The notes under the pieces: model-generated
What the model was told of the DNA's origin: nothing
Database searches by the model: none
What the model saw: the letters and a program-made list of their open reading frames with translations, nothing else
Source of the DNA: Anaerolinea thermophila UNI-1
GTDB taxonomy: Bacteria; Chloroflexota; Anaerolineae; Anaerolineales; Anaerolineaceae
Direction of reading: 5' to 3'
Length of the DNA stretch: 64,000 nucleotides
Assembly: GCF_000199675.1 (NCBI RefSeq)
Contig: NC_014960.1
Span: 2,108,001 to 2,172,000, forward strand
Shown: one piece after another, positions 35,142 through 44,090 of the stretch
Position numbering within the stretch: the first letter of the stretch is position 1
Layout of the letters: the number at the start of each line of letters is the position of its first letter
Position numbers and translations under genes: made by a program

Positions 35142-36485
35142 TTAAGCCATGACCGTAGCACGTCCGTATAAGCGTTCGCGGATGGCAAAAATTTTTCTTC
35201 GCAGACGGTCATCGCGTTCAATCATGTCTGCTACCTTTTCACAGGCATACATGACCGTAGTATGATCCCGCCCTCCCAGGGCTTCTCCAATTTGTGGCAA
35301 GGAAGCATTGGCTTCTTCTCGCATAAGATACATGGCAACCTGACGGGGTAAAGCCACCTCCCGAGAGCGGCTTCTTCCTACCAGTTCATCGAGAGAAATG
35401 CCAAACTCGCTGGCCACTACCTCTAACACCTGAGAAGAGTCCAGATGCGTCCGGTTAGGTAGCATATCCGCCAGGGCAGTATGAACGAGTTGAGGGGATA
35501 ACGGCATTCCAGACAGATCTGAGAAAGCCAAAACCCGGGTAAGGGCTCCCTCCAATTCACGAATGTTGGACTGTACCAAACGGGCAATACTCTCTAGAAT
35601 AGGATAAGGCACCTCTTTGTTGTTGCGTTCCGCCTTGGAGCGTAAAATGGCTATCCTGGTTTCCAAATCAGGGGGTTGAATATCCACGGTCAGTCCCCAT
35701 TCAAAACGCGAACGAAGGCGTTCTTCAAGGGTCACCAGAGCTTTGGGAGATCGGTCTGAAGAAATGACGATTTGCTTATCCTGCCCATGAAGGGTATTAA
35801 AAGTGTGGAAGAATTCTTCCTGGGTTGATTCCTTTCCCGCAATGAATTGGATGTCGTCAATTAAAAGCACATCCATGTTTCTATATCGCTCGCGAAACGC
35901 CTGTGTAGTGTGAGAACGAATCGCGTTAATCAAATCATTGGTAAACTCTTCGGAAGAAACATAGAGGACCTGCAAGCCCCTGGATTGCGCTGCGTTTCCA
36001 ATCGCATGCAACAGGTGTGTCTTTCCCAACCCTACCCCTCCGTAGAGGAAGAGGGGATTGTAGGCTTTGGCAGGGCTTTCGGCTACGGCCATACAAGCGG
36101 CATGCGCCATGCGGTTGCTGGCACCCACGATAAAGTTGTCAAAGGTATATCGCGAATTAATTGTGCTGGTGCCACTTCTCAAAAAAGCCTGCTGATGACT
36201 TTCTTCTGGTACTTCCTCTTCTGGCATGTCCACTTCATCACGATGCCACACGATGAACTTAACTGCCGGGGTCGCGCCCATCAATCCTTCCAGAATGCGC
36301 TGAACCGTTGCTGTCAGCCGGCTTTCCAGCCAATCTCTCGCGTAAGCATTGGGAACACCGATGATAAAATCGCTTCCCTCAACAGAAATTAATTGTGCAT
36401 CTTTCACCCACGTTTCAAACGATGCCTTGTTCATCTCCATTTGCAGTTGTCCGAGAGTGGCTTGCCATGCTTGCTGTGGGTTCAT
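35142..36485 (-). CDS. dnaA: Chromosomal replication initiator DnaA
   Basis: A 447-residue DnaA. It shows the N-terminal DnaB-interaction helix domain, an acidic linker, the AAA+ core (Walker A GGVGLGKTH, 149-157; Walker B VLLIDDIQF), the initiator-specific motif and the C-terminal DNA-binding signature GGRDHTTVMYACEKV. It is the replication initiator. The ATG at 36485 is supported by GGAGGTG; upstream in-frame starts to 36578 are not. It is not followed by dnaN, so the common dnaA-dnaN arrangement is broken here, as rnj takes that position. Confidence 0.97.
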   Translation of the reverse strand: MNPQQAWQATLGQLQMEMNKASFETWVKDAQLISVEGSDFIIGVPNAYARDWLESRLTATVQRILEGLMGATPAVKFIVWHRDEVDMPEEEVPEESHQQAFLRSGTSTINSRYTFDNFIVGASNRMAHAACMAVAESPAKAYNPLFLYGGVGLGKTHLLHAIGNAAQSRGLQVLYVSSEEFTNDLINAIRSHTTQAFRERYRNMDVLLIDDIQFIAGKESTQEEFFHTFNTLHGQDKQIVISSDRSPKALVTLEERLRSRFEWGLTVDIQPPDLETRIAILRSKAERNNKEVPYPILESIARLVQSNIRELEGALTRVLAFSDLSGMPLSPQLVHTALADMLPNRTHLDSSQVLEVVASEFGISLDELVGRSRSREVALPRQVAMYLMREEANASLPQIGEALGGRDHTTVMYACEKVADMIERDDRLRRKIFAIRERLYGRATVMA

Positions 36486-36933
36486 GAGACACACCTCCAG
36501 TGATTTTATGTGCAATGACAACACAGGGGCAGATAAACCCGCTGCATTCCTCAAACGCAGCGGGAAAAACTCCCTCAATATATCCTCATTGCACAGATTT
36601 GGGACGATACCAGCAACCCCTTGTCGTCGATAAAAATTTTATCAAAATGCCCGGTCAGGAGCAAGTCAAAAAGCCTACGGGCGATTAAAAAAATACTGAT
36701 TTTTAAGTTTATAGTTCTTAAGAAATCTCATAAAAAAATTTTAAGCCAGCCTTCCCCAACTATTAGAAGAAACTCCAACATATGCAATTCTGAAAACGCT
36801 TACAACCCCATATATTTGGGTTGCTATATTATTTGCACAACCGGTCGCTATATATTGTTATATAAATCCACATAATCATTTGAAAGAAATAGGGATTTTT
36901 GGACTTCTTTCCAAGCGTGTTGCGAGAGGTAAA
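36486..36933. other. AT-rich intergenic region upstream of dnaA, possible origin candidate
   Basis: About 450 bases with no gene. It is strongly A/T-rich between about 36680 and 36900 and has a short hairpin around 36795-36830. I found no perfect DnaA box (TTATCCACA); the best is AAATCCACA near 36866. On the minus strand TTGACT at about 36669 may be the -35 of the dnaA promoter. A replication origin is possible but not shown. Confidence 0.35.
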
Positions 36934-38223
36934 CTATACGCTATCCATCATCAATCGAGCAGCCTTTCGACAAATCTCAACCGCAAAGTTGGTGCCACGA
37001 TCCCAGGGATAGACCTGACTCATACTGGCAAAGAATAACCCTTTCAAGGGGGTTTGAATGGAGGGAATATTCCGGGAATGATTCAGATATGGCACCGGCT
37101 GAGCATAAGAGGTACGCCAAAGCCACACTTTATTAATCCACTCCGGCTTGAAATCGGGGTTGAACTTTGGAAACACCCGAATGAAGCGGCTTAACAGTTC
37201 TTCCTCACTCAACCGGAAGTATTCATGGTCGGGGTCAAGATAATCCCCACAATAAACAATGTGATCTCCCCCAAAAAATTTAGGATCGAGGTAATTTGTG
37301 TGTTCGACCAAAGCCAGGAAAGGATAGCCGGCAGATTTTGGAATATTAAACCAGTAGTACCCCTGCCTGGACAATTGATGTTTGAGAGAGAGCACCAGGA
37401 CTACCGCTCCCATACTTTTGAGGCGCAGAAGTCCCTTGAGATAATCCTCTGGTAACTCCGGTGCCATACGAGCAAGTTGTGCCGGCGAAGAGGTGACCAA
37501 ACATTGATCAAACTCTTCTTCTGAAGTTGTGGTTATTTTTAGAAGTCGCTCTCTACCTTTAGTGATTTGAGTTACAGGTGTATTAAGCCGAATTGATACC
37601 CCTAAGGAACGTAAATGATCCGCCAGACGATCTGCAAAAACCTGAAAACCGCCTCGAAAAGTCCCCAGTCGAGTTGTCCGCGCTTTCAATCGCGCCCACA
37701 TCCACGCCATATTGACTTCAGTGTAATGGGGCCCGAATTTTCCTTCCAGTAAAGGCTGGAACAATGTCTGATATAACCTTTCTCCGTACCACTGCCTCAT
37801 CCAGTCATGGGCCCTGAAATTCTCGAGACTCTGCCATTGAGCCAGATAACGAAGATAAAACGTTACCAGCCCAAAGCGGAGGATGCCCCAAGGAAACTGA
37901 AAACCAGGGAAACGAAGCGCAGCAAGAGGGCTGTCCAAAGGGTAAAACTCGCCTTGATGATAGGCAACCGTTTTGGGGCGCCTGAACATCACATCCTCTT
38001 GCCAACCTAATTCCTTAATCAGCCCTAAGATTGCCCGGTCACTTTGAAACCAGTGGTGATAAAAGCGCTCAACACTCCAGCTCCAATGAGGTTCTTTGAA
38101 GCCGGATGCCAATCCTCCAACAACCTCTGAGGCTTCAAAAATGACAACCTTATGTCCGGCTTTGACCAGGTCAAAAGCTGCCGCCATTCCACCAAGCCCA
38201 GCACCAATGACCGCAATTTTCAT
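36934..38223 (-). CDS. FAD-dependent oxidoreductase, amine oxidase/phytoene desaturase-like
   Basis: A 429-residue flavoprotein. The N-terminal dinucleotide-binding motif is VIGAGLGGMAAAFDLVKAGH with GGLASGF after it, and a C-terminal FAD loop appears at FASMSQVYPWDRGTNFAVE. This architecture is shared by protoporphyrinogen oxidase, phytoene desaturase and UDP-galactopyranose mutase-like proteins. The substrate is unknown; lipid or carotenoid is suggested by the neighbouring flippase-like gene. Its ATG overlaps the stop of that gene (ATGA), so an upstream in-frame start to 38277 was rejected. Third gene of a three-gene operon. Confidence 0.84.
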   Translation of the reverse strand: MKIAVIGAGLGGMAAAFDLVKAGHKVVIFEASEVVGGLASGFKEPHWSWSVERFYHHWFQSDRAILGLIKELGWQEDVMFRRPKTVAYHQGEFYPLDSPLAALRFPGFQFPWGILRFGLVTFYLRYLAQWQSLENFRAHDWMRQWYGERLYQTLFQPLLEGKFGPHYTEVNMAWMWARLKARTTRLGTFRGGFQVFADRLADHLRSLGVSIRLNTPVTQITKGRERLLKITTTSEEEFDQCLVTSSPAQLARMAPELPEDYLKGLLRLKSMGAVVLVLSLKHQLSRQGYYWFNIPKSAGYPFLALVEHTNYLDPKFFGGDHIVYCGDYLDPDHEYFRLSEEELLSRFIRVFPKFNPDFKPEWINKVWLWRTSYAQPVPYLNHSRNIPSIQTPLKGLFFASMSQVYPWDRGTNFAVEICRKAARLMMDSV

Positions 38224-39248
38224 ATTTCTTCTGCCTCTATCACTTTTTTGTTGGTATGTTGAATGTCTTTTCCCCACCGAAGTGGCTGTTTGAGGTAGTA
38301 ATAAACTCCCAACAACGTAATTGGGAACCAGAGCGCACCGTGAAGAACCAGGGTGTAGCCGGCGGCCACTTCTGGTAAAACACCGTAGGCTACCAGCACA
38401 GCAATTCCAGGAGTATCAAATGTTCCAACGTAACCTGGCGCACTGGGCAAAGTTGTAGCAAGATTAACGATTCCATTCATGAGCATCAGGGCAAAGAATG
38501 ATACCTCAAACGGAAAAGCATGCATGACAAACCAGTATTTTGCCGTTTCAAAAAGCCAAATAATAACTGTAGTGGCAAAAATCATTAAGGCTTCAAGCGG
38601 GGAACGCAAGGCTTCCAACCCTGAAAGGAACTTAAGTGCAACCGAAAGCACCTTGTCTCGAAATTTTTCCGGAAGCCATTTGCTGAGCAATCTCAAAAAA
38701 CTTTCTGTTTGTTTCGGGAACATGGCACATAGCAGAAAAACAATCAAGGCGCTAAAAAATACAGCCGAACCACCAATTGCAATCGTACGGATATCTAAAT
38801 TTGCCCCTAATCCGGCATTATGGGTCAGTCGGGTTAATTCGGCAAGGTTTAAGAATACAAAAGCCAACATTACCACCCCATCATAAATTCGCTCGATAAG
38901 AATGGTAGCCAGGGACGCAGAGATTGGAATACCCGACCGCTCTTTTAAGATAACCGCACGAAGGATTTCTCCTGCTCGGGCTGGATAGATGTTATTCCCC
39001 ATGTATCCAATTGCAACAATTGGAAACATGGTGGTTGTTGGTATTTTTTTCAATGGGCGAAGCAGGTAATGCCAACGCCATGCCCTAACCCATACCCCTA
39101 GAAAATAAACCGTTATACCGGGAACAAGCCACCAGTATTTTGCGTATTTTATGGTTTCCCAGAGTTCCGTTAATTTTAAGTTTGCCAGCGCTAAATACAA
39201 AAAAAAGGCGCTGATTCCAACGCCAAGCCAAAACTGCCAGCGCTTCAT
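38220..39248 (-). CDS. Lysylphosphatidylglycerol synthase TM-region/flippase-like membrane protein
   Basis: A 342-residue polytopic protein of the UPF0104/AglD-like group (LPG_synthase_TM). Seven to eight hydrophobic helices, the conserved VRAWRWHYLLRP loop near residue 60, YPARAGEILRAVIL and APGYVGTFDTPG are characteristic. Members flip or polymerise lipid-linked compounds, or form the membrane part of MprF, but this one lacks a synthase domain. Its start overlaps the stop of a 42-codon gene (TAATG) and its stop overlaps the next ATG, so translation is probably coupled along the operon. Confidence 0.86.
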   Translation of the reverse strand: MKRWQFWLGVGISAFFLYLALANLKLTELWETIKYAKYWWLVPGITVYFLGVWVRAWRWHYLLRPLKKIPTTTMFPIVAIGYMGNNIYPARAGEILRAVILKERSGIPISASLATILIERIYDGVVMLAFVFLNLAELTRLTHNAGLGANLDIRTIAIGGSAVFFSALIVFLLCAMFPKQTESFLRLLSKWLPEKFRDKVLSVALKFLSGLEALRSPLEALMIFATTVIIWLFETAKYWFVMHAFPFEVSFFALMLMNGIVNLATTLPSAPGYVGTFDTPGIAVLVAYGVLPEVAAGYTLVLHGALWFPITLLGVYYYLKQPLRWGKDIQHTNKKVIEAEEI

Positions 39249-39376
39249 TATACACTCACTAATGAAATGATCATGGAAAGAATAATAATCAAGGAGAGTC
39301 CAAGCAGAATAATCTGATTTCTCCTCCGAATGGATTGCTCATGTTGAACACGGTTTTTGCCTTGCTTTTGCTTCAT
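39248..39376 (-). CDS. 42-residue single-span membrane peptide
   Basis: A small gene, MKQKQGKNRVQHEQ then a basic patch RRR and one hydrophobic helix of about 22 residues to the end. AAGGAG lies seven bases before the ATG, and its stop overlaps the next start as TAATG, so it is probably translated. A longer in-frame version to 39469 has no ribosome site. No family recognised; topology suggests a cytoplasmic basic N-terminus. Confidence 0.62.
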   Translation of the reverse strand: MKQKQGKNRVQHEQSIRRRNQIILLGLSLIIILSMIISLVSV

Positions 39377-39490
39377 CTGCAGACTCCTTTCCAGGGCAAT
39401 TTTAAACCTTTCCCATTCAGAGGTCAAATTTAAGGTTGAGGCACAATTCATTCGAATAAAACTCAGCAAGAAATTCTAATCCGCTTTTTA

Positions 39491-39519
39491 TTGCATAAAT
39501 AGAATTTATGTTCTATAAT
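39491..39519 (+). promoter_or_regulatory. Promoter of the radical SAM-AAA operon, with inverted repeat
   Basis: TTGCAT (39491-39496), 17-bp spacer, TATAAT (39514-39519), 18 bases before the ATG. The inverted repeat ATAGAA-N6-TTCTAT (39499-39516) covers the spacer and the -10 box. Its core GAAT-TTAT-GTTC is one base off the GAAC-N4-GTTC type LexA box. A regulator is likely, identity unknown. Confidence 0.65.
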
Positions 39520-39536
39520 AAATTGGGTGATCCATA

Positions 39537-40160
39537 ATGATCAATGTAGCGGAGATTCAGGTTGGGACAAGATCTCTTGGACCCGGTTGGAGAACTGTCA
39601 TTTGGGTTCAAGGGTGTCCTTTCCATTGCCCTGGATGTTATTCCCCAGATTGGATACCAGATAAGCCCGCACAATTCTACACTCCCGAAGATTTATTCTC
39701 GAAGGCAATTTCAGACCATCGGATTGAAGGGATAACTATTTCAGGCGGTGAGCCTTTCAACCAGAGTCAGGAATTGGAAAAATTCCTGCATATCGTCCGA
39801 GAGCGTACCTCATTAAATGTAATTTGTTTTAGCGGTTTTACTTTTCGACAACTAATCCAGCACCCTTCAAAGTCAGTCCATGCCATGCTCCATTTGATTG
39901 ATGTTTTAATCGACGGGGCATACATTCGGGAGAAAAGCACAGATCTGGGGTTACGAGGATCAACAAATCAGAAAATTTATCACCTGACACCGGCTCTGAT
40001 TCATCATGACTTCATCAGTGCTCCACGAGTGAATGAAATCCACATTTCAAATAACAAAATTCTGGCAGTGGGTATTCCAACCAGTGGCATCGAGTCTTTT
40101 ATGATTGGGGAACCACCATGGCTTATTCAATCGGAGGTAAGAAATCATGAGCGGACATAA
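39537..40160 (+). CDS. NrdG-like radical SAM protein
   Basis: A 207-residue protein with the 4Fe-4S motif Cys27-x3-Cys31-x2-Cys34 in VQGCPFHCPGC, followed by GITISGGEPFNQ, the SAM-binding GGE motif. The layout is that of anaerobic ribonucleotide reductase or other glycyl-radical activases. No glycyl-radical enzyme gene is adjacent, so the usual role cannot be assumed. The last 14 bases overlap the next gene. First gene of a three-gene operon with a coiled-coil protein and a CbxX-type AAA+ protein. It might modify a neighbouring protein, which is inference. Confidence 0.85.
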   Translation: MINVAEIQVGTRSLGPGWRTVIWVQGCPFHCPGCYSPDWIPDKPAQFYTPEDLFSKAISDHRIEGITISGGEPFNQSQELEKFLHIVRERTSLNVICFSGFTFRQLIQHPSKSVHAMLHLIDVLIDGAYIREKSTDLGLRGSTNQKIYHLTPALIHHDFISAPRVNEIHISNNKILAVGIPTSGIESFMIGEPPWLIQSEVRNHERT

Positions 40161-41511
40161 AAGGACGACCGTGACAATAAGCCAGGAAGAATATCGCCGG
40201 CTGTACGAGGCTGAGATGCTATTAAGAGGGATGGATACCAAGCCTTTTGAAACAAACCATCAGCCCTCTCCAGAAACCTTAGCCTTTTTATCTCAACAGG
40301 TAAATTCAACGATTCAAAGGCAGGAAAATTTTCTTCGACTGGGTCAGGAATTACAAACAGAATTCTCTCATCTGGAGACCCAAACAGCATTTTACCTGAG
40401 AGAGATACAGGGGCAAATCCTGGAAATGCTTAATCAAGACCGAGAAAATTTTATAAATTTGGTTGATCAAATTCAAAACAATTTAAACTACATTGAAGAA
40501 AAAACCATTCGTGAGCATGAAGCAACCCAACAAAGGCTTGCGGAGTTAGAATTTCAATCCCAACAAACCTTCCAAAGAGAAAAATATACTTCCGAATTAG
40601 CCCATGAATGGTTGAATGATTGTGTTCAAATATACAACTTTATTCTGGAAAATTATCCAGAGAGCATTCCACATCTGGAAGAGTTGAGAGACATCTCATC
40701 TCAATTAGGTATTGCCCTCCAAAATTTTGAATCAGGATTGTACGAAGCCGCACTAACTACCGGTCAGAACCTTTATATCTTTTTATCATCTCTACGAGTC
40801 CAATTAGAAAAAGAAGGGTTAGAAAAGAGAAAAATCCTTGCAGAAATTTTGGAGGAACTTCGCGCCATCAAGAAGGAAATTGTTGAAAACCGTGAAATTA
40901 AGCCCTTAGACCTTCAGGGAAACTTTCTTGACACGCTAATCTCTGTAGATGAATGGACGGATAATTCCCTATCTAATCTGGAGGAAACCATTTCCTCGAT
41001 AATTATTCAGTTCGAGGAACAAGGACTGGAACACCCAATAGAATACCTTCGGAATTTTAAAGCGAACCAAATTCCCTTGATACAAAATGAATTCTTAGAA
41101 GCAATCCATCAGGCTAGACTTAGTGCCTTGAATGCTCACTTGAATTACCTGATTGCTCACGATGTTTTACTTGCCCTTATTGAGCAAGGATACAAACCCG
41201 TGGAAGGGCATTATAAGCCAGGAGAAAAGGATATTTACATCGCTAAAGCGGAAGACCCGTTAGGAAATGTCGTTGAAATACAAGTTCAAACCAGTTCTCC
41301 AGAAAAAATTGAGCATCATTTGCATATTATTTCCACTTATAACCAGACCCAATCCCTGCACGAATTACGTCAGCGTGCCAGAGAAATTCAAAGAAGTCTG
41401 AAACGGATTGGTTGGGTTGCTCACGAGTCCATTGAGATCCCTTCATCTGCTCAAAGAATTACCCAACAGCCCCAAAAAGTATCTCTTAATTCCAATGGAA
41501 ATGCTCGATGA
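40147..41511 (+). CDS. Coiled-coil protein of the radical SAM-AAA operon
   Basis: A 454-residue, largely helical protein. An N-terminal TVTISQEEYRRLYEAE looks like a ribbon-helix-helix or small DNA-binding start, followed by Gln/Glu-rich coiled coils (about 45-130 and 150-255) and a C-terminal alpha/beta segment (about 335-425) with EKDIYIAKAEDPLGNVVEIQ. No catalytic motif was seen. It is A/T-rich like the next gene. GGAGG precedes the ATG within the radical SAM gene, and its stop overlaps the next ATG (ATGA). Function unknown; it may be a scaffold or the substrate of the AAA+ ATPase. Confidence 0.72.
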   Translation: MSGHKRTTVTISQEEYRRLYEAEMLLRGMDTKPFETNHQPSPETLAFLSQQVNSTIQRQENFLRLGQELQTEFSHLETQTAFYLREIQGQILEMLNQDRENFINLVDQIQNNLNYIEEKTIREHEATQQRLAELEFQSQQTFQREKYTSELAHEWLNDCVQIYNFILENYPESIPHLEELRDISSQLGIALQNFESGLYEAALTTGQNLYIFLSSLRVQLEKEGLEKRKILAEILEELRAIKKEIVENREIKPLDLQGNFLDTLISVDEWTDNSLSNLEETISSIIIQFEEQGLEHPIEYLRNFKANQIPLIQNEFLEAIHQARLSALNAHLNYLIAHDVLLALIEQGYKPVEGHYKPGEKDIYIAKAEDPLGNVVEIQVQTSSPEKIEHHLHIISTYNQTQSLHELRQRAREIQRSLKRIGWVAHESIEIPSSAQRITQQPQKVSLNSNGNAR

Positions 41512-44090
41512 TGGACAGAATTAGACTAAAGGTTTTGGAAAAACTGGAACATAAATTCCTGATTCTTTATGGTTTTGGGATTTCGGACTCCTTCCTAACC
41601 GAAGATTTAGAAGAAGTCCCTTTAGAATTTGCACTTCTTAAAACACTGAAAGGTTTAGGTTTTAGACGAGTCCTGTTTCTCAATCCTCAAAACCCACTGC
41701 AGTTTCTGGATGAAGAATCAAAACAACTCTCCAAGCATATCATTTGGGAGAAAAGGAGTGAGGTACTACAAAGCAAATGGATTTCTGAAATTCAGACAGG
41801 TCCTTTTGGGAATCTCCATTTTTACCAAAGGGTTAGTGGAAGTTCCCTGGAAAATGGTGAACCAATGGGGGATTTACATGGATTACGTCTGGTAGATTAT
41901 ATCCTGCAGGAACACTCGCCTTTCAGGACCGCAGTGATTATCGATCAGGCAGACGTGTTTCTCACCCATTTCGAAGACCAGCGTTCTATGGCAAGTATTA
42001 TCGGACGATGGTTGAGATTGCCTTCTTATAATCAAAGCCAAATTTATTTTGTATTTGCTTCGCCAGACTTGCAAGACCTTGCAAACCGGATAGAACTATT
42101 ACCCCTTCCCGAACTCTCTTTGTTCTTTGGGAATAACCCCCAAAAAAATTTGTCCACTCATCCATTTTTATTTATTGAAGGTCCTGAATTAGACGAATGT
42201 TACCGTTTACTCCAATTTGCTAGAACAAATTTGTCCGTAGAAATTCCTGAAGAAGAATTCGAAACTCTAGCCGAATGGATCATGCTGGAAAACCAACCAT
42301 TAAAAACCTGGTTATTCCGATTTTCTCAAATTTCCAATTTCTCGGTAACAACGGGCAAACAAACAGGTTGGTTTCAAGCCTTCCATCAGGACTCCCGAAG
42401 TATTGAAGAAAAATTGAGTGAACTTGTAGGGCTGGTTGAAATCAAAACGCGGATAAAGGAACTTTCTGGTTGGGTAAAGGAAAAAAAGAAAAATGGGAGA
42501 CCCATCGATCATAACTTCCATATGATTTTTATCGGAAACCCCGGTACAGGGAAGACAACCATCGCCCGCCTTATGGGAGAGATATTGAAAGATATTGGAG
42601 TTCTTCGGAAGGGGCATCTTGTTGAGGTCAAAGCCAGCGATTTAATTGCAGAATATGTTGGAGGGACTGCTATAAAGACAAACTCTGTCATTGATAAAGC
42701 AATGGGAGGAGTTCTCTTTATTGATGAAGCCTATTCTCTCAGTGCCAAAGATAGGGGTGGATTTGGACAGGAAGCATTAGAAACCTTATTGATTCGCATG
42801 GAGAATGAGCGGAATAACTTTATTGTCATTATGGCGGGGTACCCTCAGCAGATGAATGAACTACTGGAGTCCAATCCGGGATTAAGCAGGCGCTTTCCAA
42901 CAGAAAACCGATTTTATTTTTCTGATTTTTCAGAAGAAGAATTATGGGATATCCTGAAAAATTTGTTCAACAGCAAAGGCCTTCAATATTCTGCAGAAAT
43001 GGAAACTGTCTTGAAGGAAATCTTACACCAAATGGTAATTCAAAAAAATGAGCACTTTGGAAATGCCGGGGAAATTCGCAACATGGTGGAAGCAATGGAA
43101 CGAAAATGTCTGGCAAGATATCATTATTCAAACTTAAGGGGAGATTACTATCTTACTTATGAAGATATTCCTCAAGAATATCTAAGTTTTCTTAATCCAG
43201 TCCGGGAAGGTGAATCTATCGATATTTTCAGAGAATTGGATCAATTGAAAGGGTTAGTACAGGTCAAGAATTACATCAGACAATTATTTTTCAGAATTGA
43301 ATTTGAAAAACTCCAAGCATCAAATAAAGGGATTCCCAAACCCCAGATTAAGATACCACATCTTGTATTTATCGGTAATCCCGGGACGGGCAAAACCAGT
43401 GTGGCAAGATTAATTGCCAGATATTTTCACCAAATTGGTTTCCTAAGAAGAGGACAATTGGTTGAAGTCACCGCTGCCGATTTGATTGCCGGATATGTAG
43501 GGCAATCTACAGAAAAATCCATGAAAGTTATAAAATCATCCTTGGGAGGAGTTTTATTTATTGATGAAGCCTACAGCCTGATTCGGGGTTCAAATAAAGA
43601 GCATTATGGTCAGGAAGTCATTGATTTACTGGTTAAGGCAATGGATAAATACGAAGGGCAATGGTGTATTATCCTTGCAGGTTATCCTGAGGAAATGTTT
43701 CAATTTTTACACAGCAATCCGGGTCTCAAATCACGTTTTGAAGATCCCATTTTCTTTGAAGATCTTTCTCCAGAACAACTTGCAGAAGTGATAAGTGAAC
43801 TGGCGGAGAGAGATGGGTTAACCATCACTGACGAAGTTATGACTTTAATATTGGAGGAACTTGAAAGAAGAAAAAAAGTTCATGGTAAGGCATTTGGAAA
43901 TGCACGAGAAGCGAAAAAAATTTATGAACTGATGAAAAACCGCCTGGTAGAGAGGGTTATTTCGTCTAAACAAAGGTATGAAAATTGGAATGTATTTTTA
44001 CCTGAAGATGTCCTGTTCAACGTGCCAGATGCAACCAGTTATGATAGCGAGATTTTTTACAATATTCCCCGAAAAATCAAATTAATATAA
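41508..44090 (+). CDS. Tandem CbxX/CfxQ (SpoVK-like) AAA+ ATPase with degenerate third module
   Basis: An 860-residue protein with two full CbxX-type AAA+ modules. Walker A motifs are GNPGTGKTT (343-351) and GNPGTGKTS (623-631); Walker B motifs VLFIDEAYS lie near 402-410 and 682-690, exactly 280 residues apart; NPGLSRRF and NPGLKSRF are probable arginine-finger regions. The first 300 residues have no Walker A but keep a Walker B-like AVIIDQADVF (142-151) and sensor-like FVFASPD, so they look like a decayed third module. Relatives include rubisco activase CbbX and the type VII ATPase EccA, all remodelling machines. Its end overlaps the convergent helical-repeat gene by 9 bp. Confidence 0.9.
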   Translation: MMDRIRLKVLEKLEHKFLILYGFGISDSFLTEDLEEVPLEFALLKTLKGLGFRRVLFLNPQNPLQFLDEESKQLSKHIIWEKRSEVLQSKWISEIQTGPFGNLHFYQRVSGSSLENGEPMGDLHGLRLVDYILQEHSPFRTAVIIDQADVFLTHFEDQRSMASIIGRWLRLPSYNQSQIYFVFASPDLQDLANRIELLPLPELSLFFGNNPQKNLSTHPFLFIEGPELDECYRLLQFARTNLSVEIPEEEFETLAEWIMLENQPLKTWLFRFSQISNFSVTTGKQTGWFQAFHQDSRSIEEKLSELVGLVEIKTRIKELSGWVKEKKKNGRPIDHNFHMIFIGNPGTGKTTIARLMGEILKDIGVLRKGHLVEVKASDLIAEYVGGTAIKTNSVIDKAMGGVLFIDEAYSLSAKDRGGFGQEALETLLIRMENERNNFIVIMAGYPQQMNELLESNPGLSRRFPTENRFYFSDFSEEELWDILKNLFNSKGLQYSAEMETVLKEILHQMVIQKNEHFGNAGEIRNMVEAMERKCLARYHYSNLRGDYYLTYEDIPQEYLSFLNPVREGESIDIFRELDQLKGLVQVKNYIRQLFFRIEFEKLQASNKGIPKPQIKIPHLVFIGNPGTGKTSVARLIARYFHQIGFLRRGQLVEVTAADLIAGYVGQSTEKSMKVIKSSLGGVLFIDEAYSLIRGSNKEHYGQEVIDLLVKAMDKYEGQWCIILAGYPEEMFQFLHSNPGLKSRFEDPIFFEDLSPEQLAEVISELAERDGLTITDEVMTLILEELERRKKVHGKAFGNAREAKKIYELMKNRLVERVISSKQRYENWNVFLPEDVLFNVPDATSYDSEIFYNIPRKIKLI

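Noticed and set aside
36600..36900. Replication origin
   Set aside because: Only partial DnaA-box matches were found. A/T richness alone is not enough.
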